Shown: in pieces, positions 37,463-45,903 of the stretch | Layout: each line of letters opens with the position of its first letter | Numbering within the stretch: the stretch's first letter is position 1 | Origin: Novipirellula aureliae | Lineage (GTDB): Bacteria > Planctomycetota > Planctomycetia > Pirellulales > Pirellulaceae | Assembly: GCF_007860185.1 (NCBI RefSeq) | Contig: NZ_SJPY01000003.1 | Location: forward strand, 496,001 to 560,000 | Reading direction: 5' to 3' | Length of the DNA: 64,000 bases | Program-made: the position numbers and the translations under genes | The notes under the pieces: generated by a model | Told to the model about the DNA's origin: nothing | Seen by the model: the letters and a program-made list of their open reading frames with translations, nothing else | Databases searched by the model: none

Positions 37463-38872
37463 ATGAGTGACTCTGAAACGCCAAAAGGTGAATATGAACG
37501 CGAGAGGGTGCCTGATCATGCACTGATGGGCGCAGGAAAGTTTTGGGGAATGTACGCTGGCGAGCATGCTGCGGGTACCGAGTTCATGATCGGGCCGCTC
37601 TTTCTAGCTGCCGGTGCAAGTTTACAAGACTTGTTACTAGGCTTATTGCTAGGCAACCTCTTGGCGGTCTTGACTTGGCGTTTTTTGGTCACACCGATTG
37701 CGATGGGCAAGCGGATGACGCTGTACTATCAACTGGAACGTATTGCAGGCGGTTCCCTCGTCAAACTTTACAACGTAACCAACGGCATTCTCTTTTGTTT
37801 CTTGGCCGGTGCGATGGTGACGGTATCGGCCAGCGCGGTAGGGATTCCGTTTGGTGTTCTGTATGAAGTTCCCGAGTCGACGTTTGCATTCGGAACCACA
37901 TCGTTCACGATCATTGTTGTGATTGTCGGTGTCGTGATGGCGGTAATCGCGGCAGCTGGCTACGAAACGGTAGCTCGTGTCGCCAACATTGCCGCACCTT
38001 GGATGATTGGGATTTTTGCCGCTTGCGGCATTGTCTCGCTCGTGCAAATGGACGCCAACAATATTTCAGCATTGCAGGAGGGAAGTTTTTGGACCAATGC
38101 GGTTGCATTTGTGCAAGACAAGAACGGCGAGAGTACGTTTGGCTTTTGGCAAATTGTGGTTTTTGCTTGGCTTTGCAATGGAGCGATGCACTTTGGCATG
38201 GCGGACCTTTCCATCTTCCGATTTGCTCGAAGGAAAGCGTCGGGCTGGGCACCAGCAATTGGCATGTTCCTCGGCCACTACATGGCTTGGATTGCTGCCG
38301 CTTTGATGTTGGCAGCACTGATTAAAATCCAACCCGACATGGCCGTTGGCAGTGATGGCAAGGTGAGTGCCAACCCAGGGTTGTTGGCGTTTCAGTCCCT
38401 CGGATGGGCAGGCATGATCTGTGTCGTTATCGCTGGTTGGACAACAGCCAACCCGACAATCTATCGAGCTGGCTTGGCCTTCCAAGGTGTGGTCCCAAAC
38501 AGTTCACGAACGGTGATGACCCTGGTCGCCGGAGCGGTTGCGACATTGGCGGGTGCGTTCCCTAACTTGGCATACAAGCTGCTCGATTTTGTCGGCACTT
38601 ATGGAACCGTACTCGGCCCCATGGGGGCGATCATTTTTGTGGACTATTACTTGATGAAAAAGTTGGGATTGGGTGAGGAGTACGCAGCGAAAACAGGTAT
38701 CAAAATCAACATGGCTGTCTTGGTGGCGTGGCTATTGCCAGTCGCTGTCGGATTGTATTTGATCTTCTGGCAAGGTTTATTTGCAGCCTATGCGGTCATT
38801 CCATGCTGGATTGCTTGCGGTGTTCTGTACATCGTTTTGAGCAAATTGACTCAGCGGCAACCGACGATGTAG
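37463..38872 (+). CDS. NCS1-type permease, probable sugar/polyol-pathway importer
   Basis: 469 residues with about 12 membrane helices. The N-terminus (GKFWGMYAGEHAAGTEFMIGPLFLAAG) and later WLCNGAMHFGMADLSIFRFAR and FVDYYLMKKLGL recall the purine-cytosine permease/NCS1 group. Known NCS1 members carry nucleobases, hydantoins or vitamins; in this operon a rhamnose or related substrate is inferred. It lies 50 bp after rhaA. Confidence 0.75.
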   Translation: MSDSETPKGEYERERVPDHALMGAGKFWGMYAGEHAAGTEFMIGPLFLAAGASLQDLLLGLLLGNLLAVLTWRFLVTPIAMGKRMTLYYQLERIAGGSLVKLYNVTNGILFCFLAGAMVTVSASAVGIPFGVLYEVPESTFAFGTTSFTIIVVIVGVVMAVIAAAGYETVARVANIAAPWMIGIFAACGIVSLVQMDANNISALQEGSFWTNAVAFVQDKNGESTFGFWQIVVFAWLCNGAMHFGMADLSIFRFARRKASGWAPAIGMFLGHYMAWIAAALMLAALIKIQPDMAVGSDGKVSANPGLLAFQSLGWAGMICVVIAGWTTANPTIYRAGLAFQGVVPNSSRTVMTLVAGAVATLAGAFPNLAYKLLDFVGTYGTVLGPMGAIIFVDYYLMKKLGLGEEYAAKTGIKINMAVLVAWLLPVAVGLYLIFWQGLFAAYAVIPCWIACGVLYIVLSKLTQRQPTM

Positions 38873-38928
38873 TCGCGACTCCCACCCATTCAAACAAAAT
38901 CGAATATAAAACTTTAATAGGATCGAAG

Positions 38929-39126
38929 ATGAATACAATTGCAAAGGTCATTTCTCTGATCGGGCTGGTGGTCACCGTGGTACCATGTCTTTTGTACTAT
39001 TTTGGAAGGATGGACCACGAAACGGTCAAAACGGTCGCCTTGGTTGGCACAATCCTATGGTTCCTATCCACGCCTTTGTGGATGGGCCGTCGATTGCCAG
39101 TCGACGCCAAGCACGTTGAGATTTAG
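38929..39126 (+). CDS. Two-TM small membrane protein in the rhamnose operon
   Basis: 65 residues from the ATG at 38929 with aggat upstream. Two membrane helices (about 5-25 and 35-52; [19 protein letters not shown] and [19 protein letters not shown]). Possibly an accessory of the permease before it; no family recognised. An upstream in-frame start would overlap the permease end and is not needed. Confidence 0.65.
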   Translation: MNTIAKVISLIGLVVTVVPCLLYYFGRMDHETVKTVALVGTILWFLSTPLWMGRRLPVDAKHVEI

Positions 39127-39202
39127 TCACGACATCTCTATCTCGATCTCTGTTTCGTTGGAAAATCAAATCGACTCCCCATTATCAACTGCAGGAATAA
39201 AA

Positions 39203-40510
39203 ATGAACCAAACGCGAAGTCTGTTGCATCCTCGTGATGAAATCATGCAAACGATGGATCGAATTTATCGTTATCGGATGACAACGACTTCGGGAGGCAA
39301 CCTTTCGATTCGTGACCAGTCGGGTGATATTTGGATCTCGCCTGCCCGTGTTGACAAAGGCAACCTGACTCGCCGCGACATCGTATGCGTGCGAGCCGAT
39401 GGAACGGTCGACGGGCCACATCCACCGTCGTCGGAATTTCCGTTTCACAAAGCGATCTATGAAGCACGACCAGACCTTCGTGCACTCGTTCACGCCCATC
39501 CGGTGGCGTTGGTAGCGTTTAGCATTTGCCAAAAGGTCCCCAACACCCGTTTGTTTCATCAAGCGCGGTCGGTTTGTGGAAACGTCGGATTCGCCGATTA
39601 CGCTTGTCCAGGAACCGCAAAATTGGGCGAGAACATCGCGTCGACGTTTGCAGAAGGCTGTGATAGCGTCATTTTAGAAAATCATGGCGTGGTCGTCGGT
39701 GGTGATTCGTTAAGCCATGCATTCAAGCGTTTCGAAGCGTTTGAGTTTGCCGGTAAGACGCTCATCAAAGCAGCACGTTTGGGTGACGTGCATTTTTTAA
39801 GTGACGCCCAACTTGACGAAGCAGCCAATCGATGTGTGGATTTTGAGTCGTTCACTCCGCCCGAGGCGACAGCGACCGAGCGTGAATTACGTCGGCAATT
39901 GTGCGAATTCGTGCGCCGGGGGTGCCGCCAACGGCTACTCATAAGCACCGAAGGTAGTTTTTCGGCTCGCCTGACAGGCAACGCATTTTTGATCACTCCG
40001 ACTCAGCAAGACCGCGAAAATCTTTGTATTGACGATCTCGTGTTGATCGATGGTGAGCAGCGTGAAGCGGGTAAGTACGCCAGCCGGGCGGCGAAAGCTC
40101 ATCAAGCCATTTATGAAAAACACCCTCAGGTTCAAGCAATTGTGTTTGCACATCCTGTCAATGCGACCGCCTTTAGCGTGACCGATTCAACGCTCGATGT
40201 GCGTACGATTCCCGAAAGTTACGTTTTTTTGAGGGATGTCAGACGGGTCCCGTATGGAATCCAGTACAACGTGGCAAAACAGCACAGTAGCGCAAAGATA
40301 GCCGATTACGTCTCCGTCGATTCACCTGCAGCAATCCTTGAAAACGATGGAGTGATCATTGCAGGCCAAAGCATTCTCGACGCATTCGATCGGCTTGAAG
40401 TGTTGGAGTCGACTGCCGAAGCGGTCATCAATGCGAAAGCGATTGGCGAGATCTCGGCGATGTCGGACGAGGTAATCAATGAATTATGCCGAGAGTTCAA
40501 TTTGAAGTAG
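39203..40510 (+). CDS. Tandem class II aldolase/adducin protein with degenerate second domain
   Basis: 435 residues from the ATG at 39203 with agga upstream. Domain 1 (1-225) is a normal class II aldolase: [22 protein letters not shown] with the catalytic Glu, the zinc pair in LVHAHPVAL and the third His in [10 protein letters not shown]. Domain 2 (226-435) is the same fold but with FAHP instead of HAHP, ENDG instead of ENHG and [13 protein letters not shown] instead of the SSE motif, so it should not bind zinc. By context it cleaves rhamnulose 1-phosphate or a related sugar phosphate; fuculose-type activity is equally possible. Confidence 0.82.
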   Translation: MNQTRSLLHPRDEIMQTMDRIYRYRMTTTSGGNLSIRDQSGDIWISPARVDKGNLTRRDIVCVRADGTVDGPHPPSSEFPFHKAIYEARPDLRALVHAHPVALVAFSICQKVPNTRLFHQARSVCGNVGFADYACPGTAKLGENIASTFAEGCDSVILENHGVVVGGDSLSHAFKRFEAFEFAGKTLIKAARLGDVHFLSDAQLDEAANRCVDFESFTPPEATATERELRRQLCEFVRRGCRQRLLISTEGSFSARLTGNAFLITPTQQDRENLCIDDLVLIDGEQREAGKYASRAAKAHQAIYEKHPQVQAIVFAHPVNATAFSVTDSTLDVRTIPESYVFLRDVRRVPYGIQYNVAKQHSSAKIADYVSVDSPAAILENDGVIIAGQSILDAFDRLEVLESTAEAVINAKAIGEISAMSDEVINELCREFNLK

Positions 40511-40693
40511 TGGTGTTGAAAAACACGCTTGTTCATTTCACCATCGGGTGTAGAATAGGGTCAAAGCGGAACTCTTTAAGACTTGCGGTTCACCACGACC
40601 AACGCTCGCGATGGGCGAATATCTTGCCGACTTCCGCTACGTTTTCAAACAGGCCCTCGTAGGCATCACCCCCCTTATCTCGAGTAACTACGG

Positions 40694-41119
40694 ATGCTAT
40701 CCAAGACGGCAGAATATGCACTGCGAGCGGTGACTTGCATGGGTGGCCGTATGGGGGCTGCCGTTTCAGCGGATGTTCTAGCCGGTGAAACTCAGATCCC
40801 GCGTCGCTATTTACATCGAGTGCTGCAAGACTTGGTGGCAGCCGGATTGGCCCAATCGCGATCGGGGCCGGGAGGTGGCTATGAATTGACGACGGCAACC
40901 GACGAGATTACGATTTTGGATGTGGTTAGCGCGGTTGCACCACTTGAGCGAATCGAAAAATGTCCGTTGGGCTTGGAATCGCATACAGCATTGTGCCCTT
41001 TACACGCCGAACTCGATCGGGTCTACGCGGTCACCGAAGAGGCCTTTGCTTCCGTGACGATTCGCCAAGTGCTTGAATCAACCAGCCCGATTATTCCGCT
41101 ACGTGAATCGCAAGTTTGA
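40694..41119 (+). CDS. Rrf2-family transcriptional regulator
   Basis: 141 residues. Winged helix typical of Rrf2 ([56 protein letters not shown]). Only two closely placed Cys follow ([15 protein letters not shown]); the third Cys of IscR/NsrR-type iron-sulfur sites is not evident, so cluster binding is uncertain. Its target is unknown; it stands before a HEAT-repeat gene on the same strand. Confidence 0.85.
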   Translation: MLSKTAEYALRAVTCMGGRMGAAVSADVLAGETQIPRRYLHRVLQDLVAAGLAQSRSGPGGGYELTTATDEITILDVVSAVAPLERIEKCPLGLESHTALCPLHAELDRVYAVTEEAFASVTIRQVLESTSPIIPLRESQV

Positions 41120-41362
41120 TCGACTCTTAAACGGCCTTTTTGTATTGACATTTCCATGGCGTGTTTATTTCTTCTTCGACGGACGGCAGAAATGAACTCA
41201 TCGAATCAAAGTCAACGTTACAGCGAAGGATCGTGCTCGCTTCTGCGTTTCGAACCGATATCTTTGAGTGCCGAAGGCACGGTAGGCATTAGCCACGGAC
41301 TTGCGTCCGTCGCCTCGGTTTCAATTGGTACCAAGAATCCCGAAGGGACGCATCGGTTTGGG

Positions 41363-42574
41363 ATGATCATACGATCGATCCTGCTAAGTATTGCTTTCTT
41401 GCTTTGGATCATCCCACCCCGATCTGTTTTTGGGGATGCAATAGAGCTCAGCATTGGTGGTCATCTAAACGGCGAGGTTCGCCGAATTCCAGAAAAGAAG
41501 GTCGATATTGTCGCAGTCGATGATGACATTCGCTTGGCCTTTCCCACCAGTCGTGTGTCGCGAGTGGTCGAATCGGACAAACTAGCTGCCTACCGACGGC
41601 ATGCCGCAAAGGCGGGTGAGGATGCTCAGTTGCACTATTTACTAGCGGTATGGTGTGCCGACCCGAAAAACATGCCCAATTACACGCAAGCGTACAAACG
41701 TCATCACATGCAAATGGCGATTCGGTTTGATCCCGATCATGAGCGAGCGAGGGCGTCGTTAGGGTATGTCAAAGAGAACAACCGTTGGATCCGCTACAGC
41801 GATCTGCAACGCTCGCGAGGAATGATTTCGGTAGGCGGCAAATGGGTATTGCCGGAAGCAGCTGCGATCGAAAAAATCCAAACGACGACCAGCAAAGATG
41901 CGAAATTGTGGATTCGCGAAATCGAGATACTTCTGCGAATCGCCATTCGCGGTAATTCAAAATCACCCGAGGCGTTTGCGTCACTTCAAGCGATTGACGA
42001 TCCAATGGCAGCGATGGCGGTCGCAAAACAGTTGCTGGAGGAAAACCACAATCGCAAGATGAATCTGCTTTGGGTCGAACTTCTTGGACGCTTTAAAAAT
42101 CGAACTTCCGTCGAAGCATTGGTTCGCACCGGGCTAGCCAATCCGGACGACGTGGTTCGTGAAGCAGCCATTTCAAAGCTTCATGAATTCGGTAGCAGAT
42201 CCGCAGTCGCCAGTTACACGCGGATGTTGCGGAGCAATGACCATGGCGCCGTGACGCAAGCACTACGGGCACTGAGCTATTTCCCCGACATTGAATTGGC
42301 ACCGATCTATATCGAATCATTGGTCACCAAGCATACCAAGACCGAAGCACCGGGGGCTGGAACACAGAGTTCGTTTGCGGGAGATGGCTCGACCGCGTTC
42401 TCGCAAGGTGGCAAGCCCAAGACGGTGACCTATTATCTCGAAAACCCAGGTGCTTTATCACTGCTAAAAACCGTTGAGCCCGATGTTGATTATGGTTACG
42501 ACCAACAACGGTGGCGTGAGTACTTTGCCGCGAAGCGAAGTAGCTACAGCGGTGATTTGAGACGTGATCCGTGA
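41363..42574 (+). CDS. Exported HEAT-repeat-like protein
   Basis: 403 residues from the ATG at 41363, which begins a clear signal peptide (MIIRSILLSIAFLLWIIPPRSVFGDA); the frame is open to 41156 but that N-terminus looks non-coding. The C-terminal half shows HEAT-type helical repeats (RTSVEALVRTGLANPDDVVREAAISKLHEFGSRSA, VTQALRALSYFPD). The function is unknown. Its stop overlaps the GTG start of the aldehyde dehydrogenase gene. Confidence 0.65.
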   Translation: MIIRSILLSIAFLLWIIPPRSVFGDAIELSIGGHLNGEVRRIPEKKVDIVAVDDDIRLAFPTSRVSRVVESDKLAAYRRHAAKAGEDAQLHYLLAVWCADPKNMPNYTQAYKRHHMQMAIRFDPDHERARASLGYVKENNRWIRYSDLQRSRGMISVGGKWVLPEAAAIEKIQTTTSKDAKLWIREIEILLRIAIRGNSKSPEAFASLQAIDDPMAAMAVAKQLLEENHNRKMNLLWVELLGRFKNRTSVEALVRTGLANPDDVVREAAISKLHEFGSRSAVASYTRMLRSNDHGAVTQALRALSYFPDIELAPIYIESLVTKHTKTEAPGAGTQSSFAGDGSTAFSQGGKPKTVTYYLENPGALSLLKTVEPDVDYGYDQQRWREYFAAKRSSYSGDLRRDP

Positions 42575-43983
42575 ATCAGGCTTGGGCATCCTTCTCAGCG
42601 AAACAGCGATGCCGCGCCGTCTCTAAAACTCGACATGTCATTGCGGATCGTCTCGACCGACTCATCGATCTATCTCGCACCGACCAACGCTGCGATGCCG
42701 TGGAAACGATCACCGCCGAGCTGTTTCCGTTTTGCGAAGCACTAAAATTCATTGGCAAACGAGGCCCCAAACTACTCGCTCCTCGACATCTCGGAACCTC
42801 TGGACGGCCTGTGTGGTTATGGGGGGTTCGCAGCACGATTCGCCGAGATCCGCACGGGAAGGTCCTCATTCTTGGCCCTTGGAATTATCCGCTGTTTCTG
42901 GTTGGAACCCAAATTGCGCAAGCTCTGGCCGCGGGCAATCAAGTACTCGTGAAGCCAGCGGAAGGATGCGAAAAGATCACTGCGGAAATGGTCGATTGCT
43001 TTTATACGGCAGGCGTACCACGGCTGACGATCAGACTGCTCGATACATCGGCTCAAGCAGCAATCGACACCATCGCCGCAGGCGTCGACCTGGTCGTTCT
43101 GACCGGTTCGGCAGCAACGGGTCGCAAGGTGCTGGCACAAACCGCGCAAACCATAACACCCACGATCATGGAATTGAGTGGTTGTGACGCGTCGATCGTA
43201 TTGCCCGGAGCTGATCTTGAACGAGTCGCCGCAGCGGTCGATTTCGGTTTGAATTTGAATCACGGAGCGACTTGTATTGGGCCGAGAAGATGGTTGATTG
43301 AAGATTCAAGCGATACTCATTCTGTGGTCGAAACCCTGCTGCGATCGCTCGACCAACGGCTATCAAATCGCCAATCAATCGTTCACCCGTCCGCTCGAGA
43401 AACGGTAGCTCGTTGTATCGAATCCGCAATCCGGCAAGGCGCAGTTGACCGGCTCAAACACTTTGATGCGAATCGTCTTAGACGGACGGGCGAAATGAAA
43501 CCGGTGATACTCGATCACGTGGATGCCGGTTTTGAGATAGCAGCGGAGGATCTTTTCGCTCCGGTGATAAGTGTTGTTCGCCTGCGTCGAATCGACGATG
43601 CGGTTGGGATCGTAAATGGTTGTCGATACCGCTTGGCAGCTTCGATCTTCGGGCCGCCTGGCGAAGCAAAGCAAATGGCAGATCGATTGGAGGTTGGCTG
43701 TGTTACGATCAACGATCTAATCACCGCTACGGCTGATCCGAGGATTCCGTTCGGTGGACGGGGTGAGAGTGGTTTTGGAGTCACACGAGGCGGAGAAGGA
43801 TTGTTGTCAATGACAACCGCCGTAACGATTTCACAGAGGCGAGGGCGTTTTGCACCTCACCTAGCCCCTCGGACTGCTTCGGATCAGGCTCGGCTTGGTG
43901 GAGCTTTGCGATTGATGCATGGAAGCACGCTAAAACAACGGCTCGCAGCCATCAAAGAGATTATCAGCAGCATGACAACGTAA
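42571..43983 (+). CDS. Aldehyde dehydrogenase (class 3-like)
   Basis: 470 residues from a GTG that overlaps the preceding stop. NAD(P)-site LGPWNYPLFLVG, VLTGSAATGRKV, the general-base Glu in IMELSGCDASIVLPG, the nucleophile Cys in NHGATCIGPRRWLIE and the C-terminal IPFGGRGESGFG are present. The short form without a long N-terminus fits class 3 ALDHs that oxidise fatty or aromatic aldehydes. The substrate is not indicated by neighbours. Confidence 0.88.
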   Translation: MNQAWASFSAKQRCRAVSKTRHVIADRLDRLIDLSRTDQRCDAVETITAELFPFCEALKFIGKRGPKLLAPRHLGTSGRPVWLWGVRSTIRRDPHGKVLILGPWNYPLFLVGTQIAQALAAGNQVLVKPAEGCEKITAEMVDCFYTAGVPRLTIRLLDTSAQAAIDTIAAGVDLVVLTGSAATGRKVLAQTAQTITPTIMELSGCDASIVLPGADLERVAAAVDFGLNLNHGATCIGPRRWLIEDSSDTHSVVETLLRSLDQRLSNRQSIVHPSARETVARCIESAIRQGAVDRLKHFDANRLRRTGEMKPVILDHVDAGFEIAAEDLFAPVISVVRLRRIDDAVGIVNGCRYRLAASIFGPPGEAKQMADRLEVGCVTINDLITATADPRIPFGGRGESGFGVTRGGEGLLSMTTAVTISQRRGRFAPHLAPRTASDQARLGGALRLMHGSTLKQRLAAIKEIISSMTT

Positions 43984-44049
43984 GTGTGACCGGTCCAATG
44001 GGATGTCGATTGTTTCACGGAACGAAACAACCTCCCCCCCCAAGTTTCG

Positions 44050-44139
44050 AGGTCGTGCCGCTTTTCAGTGCAACATGGCTAACAACCTACAACCTCCCTC
44101 AAGCGAAGCTTGGGGGAGCACTTAAAAGCGGCACGACCT
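44050..44139. terminator. Nested palindrome between convergent genes
   Basis: Outer 22-nt arms aggtcgtgccgcttttcagtgc (44050-44071) and its near-complement (44118-44139) enclose an inner stem ctccctcaagc/gcttgggggag (44094-44118). Together they form a long cruciform between the ALDH and DUF4332 genes. Confidence 0.6.
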
Positions 44140-44233
44140 GCTTCGGTGGAGGTGGGTAAGATGGTGACTTCGTTCGACTTCAAAGCCGTGTCAATAGAAA
44201 TCGACACCGCAAAGGATCGGGACACAAGCCGCC

Positions 44234-44923
44234 TCAGGCTCTAATCGCCTGTGGCGGTGCTGAGTTCGCAGCCGCCGAATTCATGGCCGACAAACGGGTT
44301 TCGCAGGTACGAATCCAGCGGCGGAGTCGTTTGATGCTCGGCAATCGCCGTCCACGCATCAAGCGTTGTCCTTGTGAGCTTTCAGAAAAACGTTGCAAAT
44401 CGCGATACAACATTGCTGGCGTTTCCATTGCCAACCCACGCACGCTACGTCGATGAATGCTAATCAAAAGCAGCGCGTCGCGAGGCATCATCGCAGGGAC
44501 TGCCAATGCAAATCGGATCGCTTGGCGGTAGCGTTTAAGGAGTGGCGCCGACTTCTTGGGAGCACCGAATCGGGCGGAAAGCGTTTTCAAGTCGGCGGCG
44601 ATCAGGTCACCGGTCGTAACGATTCCCAGTGTTTGAAGTTTTTTGCAGCGTTTTTCGGAGCAGAGCTTTGTATGAATCAGTTCCATACTGAGCAGCCGCT
44701 CGCGATGCTGATTCGCGGGGGAGGGGTGAAAGGTACTGGCGGAGGAGTGAACATTGGTTCGTTCAGGGCGCTGCTTTTGGCTGCCGCTAACAATGGACCC
44801 TGCCGAATGGGCCGCCGGCGCCTTCAAATAAGCGTAAAGCACCACGTCATCACCGGAATTCAGATCAACAGGGACTGGGTTTTGGTGTGTTTTTGAAAGA
44901 AAACGCAGAAAAGTTCGAAGCAT
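44234..44923 (-). CDS. DUF4332-type helix-hairpin-helix protein
   Basis: 229 residues from the ATG at 44923; a start at 44965 is possible. About residues 90-225 match DUF4332 (LLSMELIHTKLCSEKRCKKLQTLGIVTTGDLIAADLKTLSARFGAPKKSAPLL), which contains paired HhH motifs seen in DNA-binding proteins. The N-terminal 90 residues are low complexity. Role unknown. Confidence 0.65.
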   Translation of the reverse strand: MLRTFLRFLSKTHQNPVPVDLNSGDDVVLYAYLKAPAAHSAGSIVSGSQKQRPERTNVHSSASTFHPSPANQHRERLLSMELIHTKLCSEKRCKKLQTLGIVTTGDLIAADLKTLSARFGAPKKSAPLLKRYRQAIRFALAVPAMMPRDALLLISIHRRSVRGLAMETPAMLYRDLQRFSESSQGQRLMRGRRLPSIKRLRRWIRTCETRLSAMNSAAANSAPPQAIRA

Positions 44924-45163
44924 TTTGCATTCCCGAGTTAGAAGAGATGAGGAGATAGGAATCATTCGAAGGCAATGATTAGCGAAGAATTCGGGTCGAA
45001 AGCTAGAGCGGTTTGCAAAACGATGTTAATCTGGGCATAATCTGGTTGGTTTATGCCAATTTTGACGATAGCTGTGTGAAGCTGGGCAATGGCACGTTAT
45101 CCTGGGGCTCAGAATATTGGTTGATTGCGAACCGCAAAGGACCGATAAAAAGCTCTGAAAGCA

Positions 45164-45860
45164 GCCGCGTCTCTCCAAGACGCGAAAGAAAAAACGAAAT
45201 TCAAGAAACAGCGTCTCGCAGAGACGAGACCAGTAGCCGCGTCTCTCCGAGACGCGAAAGAAAACGAAATTCAAAAAACAGCGTCTCCCAGAGACGAAAC
45301 CAGTAGCCGCGTCTCTCCGAGACGCGAAAGAAAACGACATTCAAAAAACAGCGTCTCGCAGAGACAAAACCAGTAGCCGCGTCTCTCCGAGACGCGAAAG
45401 AAGACGAAATTCAAAAAACAGCGTCTCGCAGAGACGAAACCAGTAGCCGCGTCTCTCCGAGACGCGAAAGAAAACGACATTTAAAAAACAGCGTCTCGCA
45501 GAGACGAAACCAGTAGCCGCGTCTCTCCGAGACGCGAAAGAAAACGACATTCAAGAAACAGCGTCTCCCAGAGACGAAACCAGTAGCCGCGTCTCTCCGA
45601 GACGCGAAAGAAAAAACGACATTCAAGAAACAGCGTCTCGCAGAGACGAAACCAGTAGCCGCGTCTCTCCGAGACGCGAAAGAAGACGAAATTCAAAAAA
45701 CAGCGTCTCGCAGAGACGAAACCAGTAGCCGCGTCTCTCCGAGACGCGAAAGAAAACGATATTTAAGAAACAGCGTCTCGCAGAGACGCAACCAGTAGCC
45801 GCGTCTCTCCGAGGCGCGATAGAGACCAAATCATGGTCATGCGTCTCGGAGAGACGCAGC
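45164..45860. repeat. Ten-copy 70-bp tandem repeat with two hairpins per unit
   Basis: Units begin at 45164, 45236, 45306, 45376, 45446, 45516, 45586, 45658, 45728 and 45798; eight are 70 bp and two (the first and seventh) are 72. Each has gcgtctc-tcc-gagacgc followed by gcgtctc-gca-gagac, joined by an A-rich linker. A last gcgtctcggagagacgc closes the array. Units abut without unique spacers. It fills most of the gap before the acyl-ligase/oxoamine-synthase gene. Confidence 0.95.
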
Positions 45861-45903
45861 TACTATCAGTCGACTCAACAGAATCCAGGCGGCAAAAACG
45901 TTC

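Noticed and set aside
39002-39202. N-terminal extension of the aldolase
   Set aside because: It overlaps the small membrane-protein gene and does not match the family; the ATG at 39203 has a ribosome site.
45164-45860. CRISPR-like periodic array
   Set aside because: The entire 70-bp unit including the linker repeats, with no unique spacers. No cas genes.
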